From the NCBI RefSeq assembly GCF_003096575.1, contig NZ_QEKT01000004.1:19724-83723 (forward strand): a stretch of DNA of 64,000 bases, read 5' to 3'. Positions 25,330-35,110 of this stretch are shown piece by piece. The position numbers and the translations under genes are program-made. The notes beneath the pieces were generated by a model. It made no database searches. It saw nothing but the letters and a program-made list of their open reading frames with translations, and was not told the origin of the DNA. How positions within the stretch are numbered: the first letter of the stretch is position 1; each line of letters begins with the position of its first letter. This DNA comes from Convivina intestini. Its GTDB lineage: Bacteria > Bacillota > Bacilli > Lactobacillales > Lactobacillaceae.

Positions 25330-25406
25330 AATAAAAATAATAAAAAGTATTGTTTTACATTCAAATCCTAAATAAAAAAATATATCAATCAACAAAGGAT
25401 ACTAAA

Positions 25407-28394
25407 ATGGCTGAAGAAAAATTTGAACTAGCTGTAATCGAAAAATTAACTCAGGAAGGCTGGACTTACCGGGATGATTTATCCGGAAAAACCGAAGATG
25501 TACTTTATGACCACTGGCGAGAAATTCTAAATCGGAATAATCGCACCAAACTTGAAGGAAAAGAATTATCCGATAACGAGTTTCGGCGCTTAGTTGAACA
25601 AGTAAATCAGAATAAAAGCCCCTATGCTGCCCAATTGCTTTTAGCAGGTGCTGGTGGCAAAGGGACTTTACCATTAATCCGTGATGATGGTAGCCAGCTT
25701 TCTATCGAATTTTTTTACGGAGATGAGGTTGCCGGCGGGCATTCAGAATATGAGGTCGTCCGTCAAATTACCTTTAATCATTTAACCAATAGTTTAAGTA
25801 AAAACCGTCGCATTGATCTTTTACTACTAATTAACGGTCTTCCTGTCGCCCACGTTGAAGAAAAAGATGAACACTTACAAAATCAATGGGGAGCCTTTGA
25901 ACAGCTTCGTAAATATAACGGTGATGGTATGTATACCGGACTAATGTCCTTTGTCCAAGTGCAATTCATCCTTTCCCAGCATTCAGCCCACTATCTCGCT
26001 CGGCCAAAAAATAGCGAGTCTTATAATCAAGACTTTATCTTTGGCTGGCGCGATGATAATGGCAGAGACGTCACTGATACCATGGAATTTATTCACCAAG
26101 TGATGGGCATCCCCGCTCTTCACCGTTTGGTGACCGTTAACATGATTCCCGATGCTTCCAATGATAATCTAATGGTGATGCGTTCCTACCAGATTCAAGC
26201 CACCCGGGCAATTATGGACCGGATGCGAGCCATGAAGAATAATCATTTAATAGAAAAAGAAGGCGGTTATATCTGGCATACGACTGGATCAGGTAAGACA
26301 GTCACCTCTTTTAAGGTTGCCCAACTGTTGGCTTCCATGGATGATGTTAAGCATGTGATTTTTATCGTTGATCGAGTGGATTTGGTTAATCAAACTGCTG
26401 AAAACTTTAAAAACTTTGCCTATGTCACCTTCAAAAATCGAATCAAAATCGTCAATGGTAACCAGTTAAAGCGGGAACTGAAGAAAAAACAAGCACCTAG
26501 TATCTTCTTAATTACTGTTCAAGGCCTAAGTGATGCCGTTAAGCGTGGTTGGACTGACGACCAACGCTTAGTTATCTTAATGGATGAAGCCCACCGCTCA
26601 GCCAGCGGCGATTCAGTAAAACGCATTAAACAGGCGCTTCCCAACACAACTTGGTTTGGTTTTACCGGCACCCCTAATTTTTATTCCGATGAAGTCAATG
26701 ATGTGAAGACTACCCGCGAAGTTTCCACACATGATGTCTTCGGCCCACGCTTACACCGCTATACTATTAAAGATGCAATCGGCGATGGTAACGTGCTTGG
26801 TTTTGATGTTACTTACTATGAGACTGATATTGAACACGATGCTAGCGCTGACCTAGATGAAAAACAGTTAGAAAAAGAAGTCTATGCTTCCCATGCTTTC
26901 CGGCAATCAGTGGCCGCAGATATCGTCCAACACTGGCAGGATAATTCCGCCGGACCAATTGAAATGGGCCACCGGGCTCCTAATCAATTTCAGGGAATGT
27001 TGGCTGTCTCAGGTAAACAAGCCGTGGCTGATTACTACAATATTTTTAAAGAGATTGCGCCCGATTTACGCGTAGCCATGACCTACTCCCGTGATGAAAG
27101 TAATGGCGCCGGATCATCAGATTCTCAAGAAAATCTCAAAAAAGCCATGGCTGACTATGTCGAGCGCTATCAAACAGCCAACTTTATTGAGCATGACGAC
27201 CCAGAGCGCGACTATTTGAACGATATTACCAAACGACTGGCTCGTAAAAAACCCTATAATCGTGGTAATGACGATGATCGTTTAGACTTAGTCATTGTCT
27301 CCGACCAACTCTTAACCGGCTTTGATTCTAAATATTTGAATATTATTTATTTGGATAAGTTACTCCAAGAAGGTCTCTTAATCCAGGCCATGTCCCGAAC
27401 TAATCGAACCTTCGACAAAAATGCTAAACCCCACGGTAAAGTCCGTTTTTACCGGAAAGGTCAAGTAATGGAGGATCATGTTCGCGAAGCCTTAGTGATC
27501 TATACTAAGGGTGGTAATGATACCCAAGCCGATGCCGAAAAGCACCCTTCCTTGGATGACCAGCAAGAGCTATTTAATGATGATATTCTAGCGCCCAACC
27601 AGGCCAGTCAGATTCAAAATTTAGCACCCAAGATTAAGGAATTAAAGGAAATGGCTGGCGATGATTTTTCCAAAATGCCTATGGGTTCCAAAGCTCAGAT
27701 AAAATTCGCTCACTTAGCCGCTGAAGTCAATCAAAAAGTGCAACGCTTAGTCCAACAAGGCTATGCCTTTGGCGAAGCGGTACCTGTTTTTGATGGTGCT
27801 GGCCGTACCACCGATGAAAAGGTTACCCTTAGTATTGCTTCTGATAATGATTTTTCAGCCCTTCAAGCTCGATTAAATGATGTTAATCAAGTATTACCTG
27901 ATGATAAGAAGTTGGACTTAACCAACATTAAAATCGCTCTGGATAAATATGCCAGTGAAATCATCGATTATGACTTATTAGTTGACCTGCTGAACCAATA
28001 TATGGACGATGTAATACCCAAGAAGCGTAAGGCTGTTGAAGAGCACATCACACCGATGGATCAGGATGGTCAGGACGAAATTAGTGAGATTTTGGATGGC
28101 ATTGAGCGTGGAGATTATCAGAAGCATTTTGATGTAGAAAGCTTAAAAGTTGAACGTACCAAAATCCGTTCAAAAAATACCGAACTAGCCTTGTACAAGT
28201 GGGCTGCTGATCACAACTTCAATGGTAACCAAATTATTGAAGCATATGACTTATATCAGCCCGGCTTTAAGTTAAACGATACGCCCGAACTTAATGCTAA
28301 ATTACAAGAAATCGAAATACAGAACGATATTGGTTTCTTTGAAATCGCTGATTTCGAAGAAGCAATTATAAAATTCTTTGCCAGTCTCCAATAA
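25407..28394 (+). CDS. hsdR: Type I restriction enzyme endonuclease/translocase subunit
   Basis: A 995-residue HsdR. The N-terminal nuclease region has GLPVAHVEEKDE with Glu-x-Lys at about 151-153, followed by a Gln/aromatic-rich helix (FEQLRKY). Helicase motifs: TTGSGKT (292-298), DEAH (393-396), FTGTPNF, and the late RTNR motif in QAMSRTNRTF. Start taken at ATG 25407 (AAAGGA ribosome site), not the earlier in-frame ATG that has none. It cleaves unmodified DNA after ATP-driven translocation. Its promoter is not obvious; inversion could place it directly behind hsdM-hsdS. Confidence 0.95.
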   Translation: MAEEKFELAVIEKLTQEGWTYRDDLSGKTEDVLYDHWREILNRNNRTKLEGKELSDNEFRRLVEQVNQNKSPYAAQLLLAGAGGKGTLPLIRDDGSQLSIEFFYGDEVAGGHSEYEVVRQITFNHLTNSLSKNRRIDLLLLINGLPVAHVEEKDEHLQNQWGAFEQLRKYNGDGMYTGLMSFVQVQFILSQHSAHYLARPKNSESYNQDFIFGWRDDNGRDVTDTMEFIHQVMGIPALHRLVTVNMIPDASNDNLMVMRSYQIQATRAIMDRMRAMKNNHLIEKEGGYIWHTTGSGKTVTSFKVAQLLASMDDVKHVIFIVDRVDLVNQTAENFKNFAYVTFKNRIKIVNGNQLKRELKKKQAPSIFLITVQGLSDAVKRGWTDDQRLVILMDEAHRSASGDSVKRIKQALPNTTWFGFTGTPNFYSDEVNDVKTTREVSTHDVFGPRLHRYTIKDAIGDGNVLGFDVTYYETDIEHDASADLDEKQLEKEVYASHAFRQSVAADIVQHWQDNSAGPIEMGHRAPNQFQGMLAVSGKQAVADYYNIFKEIAPDLRVAMTYSRDESNGAGSSDSQENLKKAMADYVERYQTANFIEHDDPERDYLNDITKRLARKKPYNRGNDDDRLDLVIVSDQLLTGFDSKYLNIIYLDKLLQEGLLIQAMSRTNRTFDKNAKPHGKVRFYRKGQVMEDHVREALVIYTKGGNDTQADAEKHPSLDDQQELFNDDILAPNQASQIQNLAPKIKELKEMAGDDFSKMPMGSKAQIKFAHLAAEVNQKVQRLVQQGYAFGEAVPVFDGAGRTTDEKVTLSIASDNDFSALQARLNDVNQVLPDDKKLDLTNIKIALDKYASEIIDYDLLVDLLNQYMDDVIPKKRKAVEEHITPMDQDGQDEISEILDGIERGDYQKHFDVESLKVERTKIRSKNTELALYKWAADHNFNGNQIIEAYDLYQPGFKLNDTPELNAKLQEIEIQNDIGFFEIADFEEAIIKFFASLQ

Positions 28395-28412
28395 AATTTC
28401 ACAGATACTAAG

Positions 28413-28446
28413 ATAGTATCCACCGTTTGGTGGGTGCTATTTTTTA
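28413..28446 (+). terminator. hsdR terminator
   Basis: A 12-bp stem (ATAGTATCCACC with GGTGGGTGCTAT, two G-T pairs) and six T; it overlaps the region just before the recombinase ribosome site. Confidence 0.8.
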
Positions 28447-28460
28447 TGGAGGTGACTAAG

Positions 28461-29390
28461 ATGTCACAGGAAGAATCAATGTTGTTACACGTGTACTACC
28501 GCCGCTGGCTGGATTTATATAAGAAAGGCGCCGTACGACCAATTACTTATGAAAAGTATGAACGGACCCTCAAACATATCCGCCTACTAGTTCCAGAATT
28601 GAGGTTAATTGATTTAAACCGTCAAAGTTATCAAGCGCTGATGAATCAATTTGCTAAAAATCACGAGAAACAAACCGTTTTAGATTTTCATCATCAATTA
28701 AAATCAGCCATTATTGATGCAGTCGAAGAAGGCTGGGTTCGCATTGACCCAACCCGTAAGATTGTCATTAAAGGGGTCGTTACCCAACGCCACAAGACCA
28801 AATTCTTAAACCAGCAACAACTAACTAAGCTCTTGGCTCAGTTGACTTTAGGGGATGAATTAAGCTGGGATTACATGATTTTATTAATTGCCAAAACTGG
28901 TTTACGTTACAGTGAGGCGCTGGGTGTAACACCCAATGATTTTGACCTGTCGCGGTTGTCACTATCAGTCAATAAAACCTGGAATTATAAGGCCGAGCAG
29001 GAAGATTTTGACGCAACTAAAAATACTGCTTCCGTACGCAAAATTCCTTTAGATTGGCAAGTAGCAATGCAATTTGGCCAAATGATTAAAGATCTCCCAG
29101 GTGATCGGCCAATTTTTGTTCGTGAAGGTAAGAAAACCTATAATGCTGTCCTCAATGAACGCTTAGAGCGCTATTGTAAGAAAGCCGGTATTCCAGCAAT
29201 TTCGGTGCACGGTTTAAGACATACCCATGCCTCATTATTGCTATATGCTGGCGTTTCGATTGGCTCAGTTGCCCGACGATTGGGACATTCTAATATGAAT
29301 ACGACGCAAAAAACTTATCTGCACGTCATTCAAGAATTAGAGAATTCTGATACTGATAAAATCATGCGATATCTAACGACTTTGATGTAA
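28461..29390 (+). CDS. Tyrosine recombinase (phage integrase family)
   Basis: A 309-residue recombinase with an N-terminal SAM-like DNA-binding domain (YEKYERTLKHIRLLVPELRL) and a C-terminal catalytic domain with R149 (TGLRYSEAL), K194 (VRKIPL), H250-x-x-R253 (HGLRHTH), H276 (LGHSN) and nucleophile Y286 (TQKTYLHV). All catalytic residues are present. Start at ATG 28461 because GGAGG lies 8 bases upstream. Adjacent to hsdR and within the hsd island, it is the best candidate for the enzyme that shuffles the hsdS cassettes; a mobile-element integrase is the alternative. Confidence 0.88.
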   Translation: MSQEESMLLHVYYRRWLDLYKKGAVRPITYEKYERTLKHIRLLVPELRLIDLNRQSYQALMNQFAKNHEKQTVLDFHHQLKSAIIDAVEEGWVRIDPTRKIVIKGVVTQRHKTKFLNQQQLTKLLAQLTLGDELSWDYMILLIAKTGLRYSEALGVTPNDFDLSRLSLSVNKTWNYKAEQEDFDATKNTASVRKIPLDWQVAMQFGQMIKDLPGDRPIFVREGKKTYNAVLNERLERYCKKAGIPAISVHGLRHTHASLLLYAGVSIGSVARRLGHSNMNTTQKTYLHVIQELENSDTDKIMRYLTTLM

Positions 29391-29399
29391 TAAAGCGAG

Positions 29400-29422
29400 G
29401 ATGACCAGTGGTCATCTTTTTT
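29400..29422 (+). terminator. Recombinase terminator
   Basis: GATGACC/GGTCATC hairpin with AGT loop and six T. Confidence 0.85.
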
Positions 29423-29433
29423 AATAGTCATTA

Positions 29434-29484
29434 AAAACAAAAAAAGACGTCCATCAAGATTTAACAATCTCAATGAACGTCTTA
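29434..29484 (-). terminator. tRNA-Ser terminator
   Basis: Long minus-strand hairpin: AAGACGT...AGAT pairs with ATCT...ACGTCTT over about 17 positions with few mismatches, followed by seven T. Confidence 0.75.
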
Positions 29485-29494
29485 TATTTGTGAG

Positions 29495-29582
29495 TGGAGA
29501 AGAAGGGATTCGAACCCTCGCACGCTTTAACACGTCTACACCCTTAGCAAGGGCGCCTCTTCAGCCGCTTGAGTACTTCTCC
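29495..29582 (-). tRNA. tRNA-Ser (anticodon GCT)
   Basis: An 88-base tRNA with a long variable arm. Acceptor GGAGAAG/CTTCTCC, anticodon stem-loop CGCCC-TTGCTAA-GGGTG giving GCT (Ser, AGC/AGT), T arm GAGGGTTCGAATCCCTT. CCA not encoded. The base after the acceptor stem is A, whereas serine tRNAs usually have G as discriminator. Its 3' end points toward the recombinase gene. Confidence 0.93.
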
Positions 29583-29627
29583 ATAACAGATAATACTATA
29601 ACAGATTTTTGGATTTTCTGCAATATT

Positions 29628-29960
29628 TTATCGACTAATTAATTGACGTAGCGCAATGTCAAAGCGATTCCAGACTAACTGGTCACTGTTATGAAAGTCT
29701 TGAACCAAGCTATCACTTTCCGGCTCTACCTGACCAATTCGGTCCCGGTAAATATCAAAGACTTCTAATCGCTTACCATTCGCCGACCACTTAACCGTGT
29801 AGTAAGAACCGTCGGTGCGGTGGTCAATCATTTCCTGCAAACCGCGCTTCAACGTACTGGCAATCGCTTCGTCAAGGGTCACATCGTATCCCCGTGCCCC
29901 TAAAATCGCAACCTGATCTTTAACCTGCTGTAAATCTTCAGCAATATCTAACTGATCCAT
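29628..29960 (-). CDS. Conserved hypothetical protein, 110 residues
   Basis: Not recognised. A soluble, acidic protein: MDQLDIAEDLQQVKDQVAIL, then a helix-rich half and a strand-rich half containing YYTVKWSANGKRLEVFDIYR. No membrane segment or known motif. ATG 29960 chosen because GGAGG is 4-5 bases upstream, too close to the preceding ATG. It is divergent from nnrE. Confidence 0.6.
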   Translation of the reverse strand: MDQLDIAEDLQQVKDQVAILGARGYDVTLDEAIASTLKRGLQEMIDHRTDGSYYTVKWSANGKRLEVFDIYRDRIGQVEPESDSLVQDFHNSDQLVWNRFDIALRQLISR

Positions 29961-30048
29961 CATTCCTCCTACTACCGACTGAGTGGCAATTTAACCCATC
30001 ACTATATATAATAAACTAGGAATATTATACTCAATAATGAGGGACAAG

Positions 30049-30693
30049 ATGACACAATTTGTAACGACAACTGAAATGCTAACTCTAGAAGATTACACGA
30101 TGAATGACTTTGAGATTCCCCAAGAAGTACTAATTGAACGGGCCGCCATCGCTGTTCAAGAAGTTATTGGTGCTGGAAGCTTTAACCTCAGTCACATCTT
30201 AGTCCTCGTTGGCCTGGGAAATAATGGTGCTGATGGGATTGCGCTTGGTCGTTTATTACACCAGCAGGGTCTTTCAGTGGCTTTACAATTTGTCGGGAAC
30301 CTAAACCGCGCCAAAGCTTCCGTACATAAACAACTAGAAATTGCCAAACACTGTGGCCTCCATCCTTCTGAAAAAAGTGATTTTAAAGAAGCCACATTAA
30401 TTGTCGATGCTATTTTTGGTACTGGACTAAACAATCCGCTACCCGAGGGACTGCAAAAAATGATGAAGGCCGCCAACCACATCGACAATGACGTCATCGC
30501 CATTGATACCCCAACCGGGATTAATCCCAATACCGGTGAAGTCATGGGCGCTGCCCTCAAGGCCCACACTACGGTCGCTTTAGGCTATCCCAAGATTGGT
30601 CTCCGTAAAAATCAAGGCCGTAAATACTGTGGCGACTTAGTGGTTAAAGATATCGGCGTTTTAACCCCCGATACTTTTGCCTTTAGTCTCTAA
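30049..30693 (+). CDS. nnrE: NAD(P)H-hydrate epimerase
   Basis: A 214-residue YjeF_N domain protein: LIERAAIAVQEVI, then HILVLVGLGNNGADGIALGR (NAD(P)-binding G-rich loop) and VDAIFGTGLNNPLP, then IAIDTPTGINPNTGE. It epimerises damaged NAD(P)H hydrates so a separate dehydratase can repair them. The C-terminal dehydratase (NnrD) domain found in fused versions is absent. Start at ATG 30049 with GAGGG in front; the upstream ATG contains that ribosome site. Confidence 0.85.
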   Translation: MTQFVTTTEMLTLEDYTMNDFEIPQEVLIERAAIAVQEVIGAGSFNLSHILVLVGLGNNGADGIALGRLLHQQGLSVALQFVGNLNRAKASVHKQLEIAKHCGLHPSEKSDFKEATLIVDAIFGTGLNNPLPEGLQKMMKAANHIDNDVIAIDTPTGINPNTGEVMGAALKAHTTVALGYPKIGLRKNQGRKYCGDLVVKDIGVLTPDTFAFSL

Positions 30694-30725
30694 TTGTTCA
30701 ATCATACCCAATAAAGGAGTTATTC

Positions 30726-31505
30726 ATGACACGTTATGGCTTTTTAGGTGCCGGTAACATGGCCCAAGCAATGATCAAAGGCTTACTAAATGCCGGTATT
30801 TCTGCGCAAGATATTTTAGTAGCATCCCCTCATTCAGCCGCTAAATTAGCCAAAGAACTAGGCATTCAAGCCTTAGATGCTACTGAGCTATTACAAACCG
30901 CTGATTTAGTGACCCTGGCTTTTCTACCTAAGCAATTAACGGCCATTAGTCAAAGTCTCCCGGCTAATCTTTATCAAAATAAATTATTAGTTTCAGTCAT
31001 CGGCGACGTTAATCTAAATTCCTTAGAGAACGCCTTTCCTGGTGCTCAAATCGTGCGGACCTTACCCAACGTAAACGTTAGTATTAATCGGGGGATGACC
31101 TCTTATGCTTTGGCCACTAATCTGACGACCGCAAGCCAAACCGCTGCCCTAGCCTTTTTAGATCTATTAGGTAGTCGGATTGAATTAGCAGAATCAAATT
31201 TTGCGGTATTTTCAGCCTTGGCTGGTTCCAGTCCAGCCTATGTATTCGCCTTTATTCAATCCCTTGCACAAGCGGGACAGCAAAATGGCTTGTCGACTCA
31301 AGATGCCCTCACTATTGCTGCTCAAACAGTGCTAGGATCAGCACAAACCCTCTTAGCTAGTGATAGTGATCCCACCAGTTTAATTGCTTCAGTCGCTTCC
31401 CCTGGTGGTTCAACCGAAGCTGGTTTAAAGGCTTTATCAGCGGATAAATTTAACGAGGTAGTAATCCATGGCATCCAAGCAACAATCGACCACCAACACG
31501 AATAA
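30726..31505 (+). CDS. proC: Pyrroline-5-carboxylate reductase
   Basis: A 259-residue ProC: RYGFLGAGNMAQAMIKGLL (Rossmann), RTLPNVNVSINRGMTSYA, ALAGSSPAYVFAFIQSLAQA and the signature VASPGGSTEAGLKAL. It catalyses the last step of proline synthesis. It forms an operon proC-proB-proA; its last 38 bases overlap proB in another frame. Confidence 0.93.
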   Translation: MTRYGFLGAGNMAQAMIKGLLNAGISAQDILVASPHSAAKLAKELGIQALDATELLQTADLVTLAFLPKQLTAISQSLPANLYQNKLLVSVIGDVNLNSLENAFPGAQIVRTLPNVNVSINRGMTSYALATNLTTASQTAALAFLDLLGSRIELAESNFAVFSALAGSSPAYVFAFIQSLAQAGQQNGLSTQDALTIAAQTVLGSAQTLLASDSDPTSLIASVASPGGSTEAGLKALSADKFNEVVIHGIQATIDHQHE

Positions 31506-32307
31506 AAAAATTAATCCGGCTTGGCAACGATTAGTCATTAAGGTCGGTACTTCCACGATTGTTGATAGTGATGGTCGGGTAAAATATCCAGTAATTAATC
31601 AGCTTAGCCAAGTGATTGCCACCTTGTCTCGTGATGGTTATCAAGTTATTCTGGTAACTTCAGGAGCGATTGGAGTGGCCTTAGACCAGCTAGGCCTAAC
31701 TAAACGCCCTCCCGACATCCCCAGCCAACAAGCCCTAGCCGCCTTAGGACAGGGTTATTTAATGACCATCTACAATCAGTCGATGGCGCTTTATCGCCAA
31801 AAAACCGGTCAGGTACTATTAACCTACGATGTCTTCAATAATCCCCAGATGCTCGGTCATATGCAAGCGGCTCTGGAGGTTATGTTGGACAATCACATCG
31901 TCCCCATTGTTAATGAAAACGACGTCATTGCTGTTGATGAGATGGACCATCAGCATTCATTTGGCGACAATGATAAATTAGCCGCCATGCTGGCACTGGC
32001 CGTTAAGGCCCAAGGTTTAATTATTCTTTCTGATGTCGATGGCTTATATACCGCCAATCCTAATCTTGATCCCAAGGCCCAACAAATCTCTCGGGTCACC
32101 AAAATTGATCAAGCTATTCGGCAGTTGGCCGGTGGCTCTGAATCCGGCCTGGGTACTGGTGGCATGATTACTAAATTAAATGCCGCTGAACTCATGGTTA
32201 ATCACCAAGCTAAAATGGTCTTAATTGATGGACAGTTCCCTGAACGCATCATGCAAATAATCGCTGATGAACCAATTGGGACCCGTTTCCAAGCCGAGGA
32301 AAAATAA
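31468..32307 (+). CDS. proB: Glutamate 5-kinase
   Basis: A 279-residue amino acid kinase: RLVIKVGTSTIVDSDGRVKY, VTSGAIGVALDQLGL, VPIVNENDVIAVDEM, SDVDGLYTANPN and GTGGMITKLNAA. The C-terminal PUA domain of longer ProB proteins is missing, as in several LAB. First step of proline synthesis. The start lies inside proC with GAGG upstream. Confidence 0.93.
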   Translation: MASKQQSTTNTNKKINPAWQRLVIKVGTSTIVDSDGRVKYPVINQLSQVIATLSRDGYQVILVTSGAIGVALDQLGLTKRPPDIPSQQALAALGQGYLMTIYNQSMALYRQKTGQVLLTYDVFNNPQMLGHMQAALEVMLDNHIVPIVNENDVIAVDEMDHQHSFGDNDKLAAMLALAVKAQGLIILSDVDGLYTANPNLDPKAQQISRVTKIDQAIRQLAGGSESGLGTGGMITKLNAAELMVNHQAKMVLIDGQFPERIMQIIADEPIGTRFQAEEK

Positions 32308-33579
32308 ATGACAGATACCCAAGCACTGCATGAACAAATGCTCAAATTAGGTCAACAGGCCCAGGCAGCTACTAATCAAGTAGCTAGTCTAACCTTAAAT
32401 CAAAGAAACCAAATCTTAACGAACATTGCTCAAGCACTAATCAAGCAAACCGATGATATTCTAGCTGCAAATCAATTAGATTTAGACCAATATGGTTCAA
32501 CTTTAAGTGGCCCAATGGTGAAACGGCTTACGCTAACAAAAGCAGTTCTAGCCGAAATGGCTGATTCCTTACATAGCCTAGTCCAACTGGCCGACCCACT
32601 AGCCGGTCCTTATGAAAACTGGACTAACCAGGCCGGATTAAAAATCAATGTTGTTACTGTCCCTCTGGGCGTCGTCGCTATGATTTATGAAGCCCGGCCC
32701 AACGTTACCGTTGATGCGGCTAGTTTAGCCATTAAATCCGGTAATACCGTAATTTTACGTGGTGGTAAAGAGGCCATTCATACTAACCGCTATTTGGTGC
32801 AATTAATGCGCCAAATTCTCAGTGACTTAGGTTACAATCCAGATATTATCCAACTTGTAACTGACACAAGCCACGCTTCCGTTGATGAATTATTACACCT
32901 ACGTTCTTACATTGACGTGTTAATCCCGCGTGGATCAGCGGCTTTCATTGACCATGTTGTCACCAACGCCACGGTACCAGTCATTGAAACCGGTGCTGGT
33001 AATACCCATATTTTCGTGGATGAATCAGCTGATTTTGACCAAGCACTAAACATCATTGAAAATGCTAAAACGCAAAAACCCGCCGTGTGCAATGCCGCTG
33101 AGAAATTACTCATCCACCAAAATATCGCTGCCGAATTTTTACCCCTGGTCATTGACCGTTTACAAACACAAGATCAGGTTGAACTTCGAGGCGATGTGGC
33201 TAGTTGTGCGTTAGCACCTAACCAACTAACAGCAGCTACAGCAGCCGATTGGGACACTGAGTATAACGACTTAATCATGGGCGTTAAAATCGTCGACGAT
33301 GTCCAGGACGCTATTAAATGGATTAATCAACATACAACGCACCATTCTGAAACTATCCTAACTGAAAATGCCGATCACGCCCAACTGTTCATGCGTGAGA
33401 TTGATGCCGCCGTTGTCTATCAAAATGCTTCTAGCCGATTTACCGACGGTTTCCAATTCGGTTTTGGCGCCGAAATTGGGATTTCCACTCAGAAATTACA
33501 TGCTCGGGGTCCCATGGGTCTTAAAGCTTTAACCACAATTAAATACGAGATTTTTGGTCAAGGACAAATCCGACCATAA
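32308..33579 (+). CDS. proA: Glutamate-5-semialdehyde (gamma-glutamyl phosphate) dehydrogenase
   Basis: A 423-residue ProA. VPLGVVAMIYEARPNVTVDA and RGGKEAIHTN are family hallmarks; the catalytic Cys lies in KPAVCNAAEKLLIH (about residue 256). It reduces glutamyl-5-phosphate made by ProB. Its ATG follows the proB TAA without a gap, so translation is coupled. Confidence 0.94.
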   Translation: MTDTQALHEQMLKLGQQAQAATNQVASLTLNQRNQILTNIAQALIKQTDDILAANQLDLDQYGSTLSGPMVKRLTLTKAVLAEMADSLHSLVQLADPLAGPYENWTNQAGLKINVVTVPLGVVAMIYEARPNVTVDAASLAIKSGNTVILRGGKEAIHTNRYLVQLMRQILSDLGYNPDIIQLVTDTSHASVDELLHLRSYIDVLIPRGSAAFIDHVVTNATVPVIETGAGNTHIFVDESADFDQALNIIENAKTQKPAVCNAAEKLLIHQNIAAEFLPLVIDRLQTQDQVELRGDVASCALAPNQLTAATAADWDTEYNDLIMGVKIVDDVQDAIKWINQHTTHHSETILTENADHAQLFMREIDAAVVYQNASSRFTDGFQFGFGAEIGISTQKLHARGPMGLKALTTIKYEIFGQGQIRP

Positions 33580-33612
33580 AAAAACCACTTTCAATGAAAG
33601 TGGCTTTTTTAA
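33578..33612. terminator. Convergent terminator of proCBA and sucrose phosphorylase
   Basis: CCACTTTC/GAAAGTGG with flanking A and T runs, works in both directions. Confidence 0.85.
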
Positions 33613-33621
33613 TAATTTGAA

Positions 33622-35076
33622 TTACTTAGACATAATCACGTTACCATCAGCAGTAACAGTAAAGGTCTTATTAGCTGCATCAGCTTCTAAGACAGCTACA
33701 TGATCACCAGCCTTGTTTTGGCGAGTAATCTTAATAGTCGTTGCTGAAGGTGTTTCAACTTCGATGCTACCATCCAAATCAAAGGCAGCAAAGTCATTAC
33801 GCCATGCCAATAAGGCCAACAAATCCTTAACAACTGGACGTTGTACTTCTTGAGCAACTTCTTCCTTAGTGTAGTAATGACGGTTGATATTACGACCTTC
33901 CTTAGAAGACTCCAAAAGGGCAATATCATTTTCACCAGCCAACAAACCAACATAATAAATTTGTGGAATACCAGGGGCAAAAATTTGGAAGGCACGACTC
34001 AGTAGGTAAGCCGCATCATCATTTCCAAGGGCAGAGTAGTAAGTTGAGTTAATTTGGTAAATATCAAGGTTGTTATAGGCTGCTGAAGAATAAGTCTTCT
34101 TAACATTGGCCCCAACCTTATATAACTGATCCGAAGCGTAATCAATTTCATCATCAGTCAAAACGTCACGGGCATCAACAACCCCAATACCATCGTGCGT
34201 ATCCAAAGTTGTAAACTGTTTCATTGGTGACTTCTTCAACCAGTCAGCCAAACGTTCTGTCTTACCAGAGTACAAAGTGTACAAAGTAGTCATTGGCAAA
34301 GCAAAGTCATAAGTAAAGTAACCGTGCTCATTAATCTTAGCTGGAATTGTGTAATGCTCATGAATTTCAGGCAAAATTTCAGCTTGAAGTGGTGTCAAAA
34401 TGTCACGAACTGATTCTAATAATTCCCAAATATCAGGTTCGATAAAGAAATCATTGGTATCAACCTTCTTAATCGCATAAGCAAAGGCATCCAAACGAAT
34501 TAGGTCAGCGCCATGCTTAACCATTGATTCCAAAGTATCCTTGAAGAACTTCTTAGCTACTTCAGACTTAACGCTGATATCGATTTGTTCATCACCAAAG
34601 GTATTCCAAAGGTTTTCCTTGCTACCGTCAGCAAAATCGATTTCTTGAATTGGCGCCTTATCTTTACGCTTATAGATCAAGTCAACATCGGCTTGCGTTG
34701 GACGGTTTGGTCCAGCTGCTTGCCAGAACTTTTCCCAACGGATAAAGAAGTCTTGATATTCAGAATCATCATGCTTAGCTTTGAAGTCTTGGTACATTAC
34801 TGATTCACGAGAGATATGATTAATCATGAAATCAAACATTAGGTAGTAATCTTCACCCAATGCTTCCACATCATTCCAATCACCAAAGGCACTGTCAACC
34901 TTCGTGTAATCAGAAGGCGCAAAACCACGGTCCCCAGTTGATGGGAAGAATGGTAGCAAGTGAACACCACCAATGGCATCCCCAACATGATCCTTCAGAA
35001 CTTGATGAACCTCTTTGATGTTCTTACCAAAGGAGTCCGAGTAGGTAATCAACATCGCTTTGTTTTGTACTGGCAT
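33622..35076 (-). CDS. Sucrose phosphorylase (GH13)
   Basis: A 484-residue enzyme whose N-terminus [20 protein letters not shown] is nearly that of the Leuconostoc mesenteroides enzyme. [18 protein letters not shown], nucleophile region [13 protein letters not shown] (about 195), acid/base [10 protein letters not shown] (about 237) and [14 protein letters not shown] are intact. It splits sucrose with phosphate into glucose-1-phosphate and fructose in the cytoplasm, saving ATP. No sucrose transporter or phosphoglucomutase gene is adjacent. Preceded by a promoter and a leader hairpin that could act as an attenuator. Confidence 0.93.
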   Translation of the reverse strand: MPVQNKAMLITYSDSFGKNIKEVHQVLKDHVGDAIGGVHLLPFFPSTGDRGFAPSDYTKVDSAFGDWNDVEALGEDYYLMFDFMINHISRESVMYQDFKAKHDDSEYQDFFIRWEKFWQAAGPNRPTQADVDLIYKRKDKAPIQEIDFADGSKENLWNTFGDEQIDISVKSEVAKKFFKDTLESMVKHGADLIRLDAFAYAIKKVDTNDFFIEPDIWELLESVRDILTPLQAEILPEIHEHYTIPAKINEHGYFTYDFALPMTTLYTLYSGKTERLADWLKKSPMKQFTTLDTHDGIGVVDARDVLTDDEIDYASDQLYKVGANVKKTYSSAAYNNLDIYQINSTYYSALGNDDAAYLLSRAFQIFAPGIPQIYYVGLLAGENDIALLESSKEGRNINRHYYTKEEVAQEVQRPVVKDLLALLAWRNDFAAFDLDGSIEVETPSATTIKITRQNKAGDHVAVLEADAANKTFTVTADGNVIMSK

Positions 35077-35110
35077 TGTCTATTAGACCTTTCATATTGT
35101 GTATTAGACT

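Noticed and set aside
29495..29582. tRNA-Ser as attachment site of the hsd island
   Set aside because: The tRNA is near the recombinase, but no repeat of its 3' end was found at 20.7-21 kb or elsewhere in the island.
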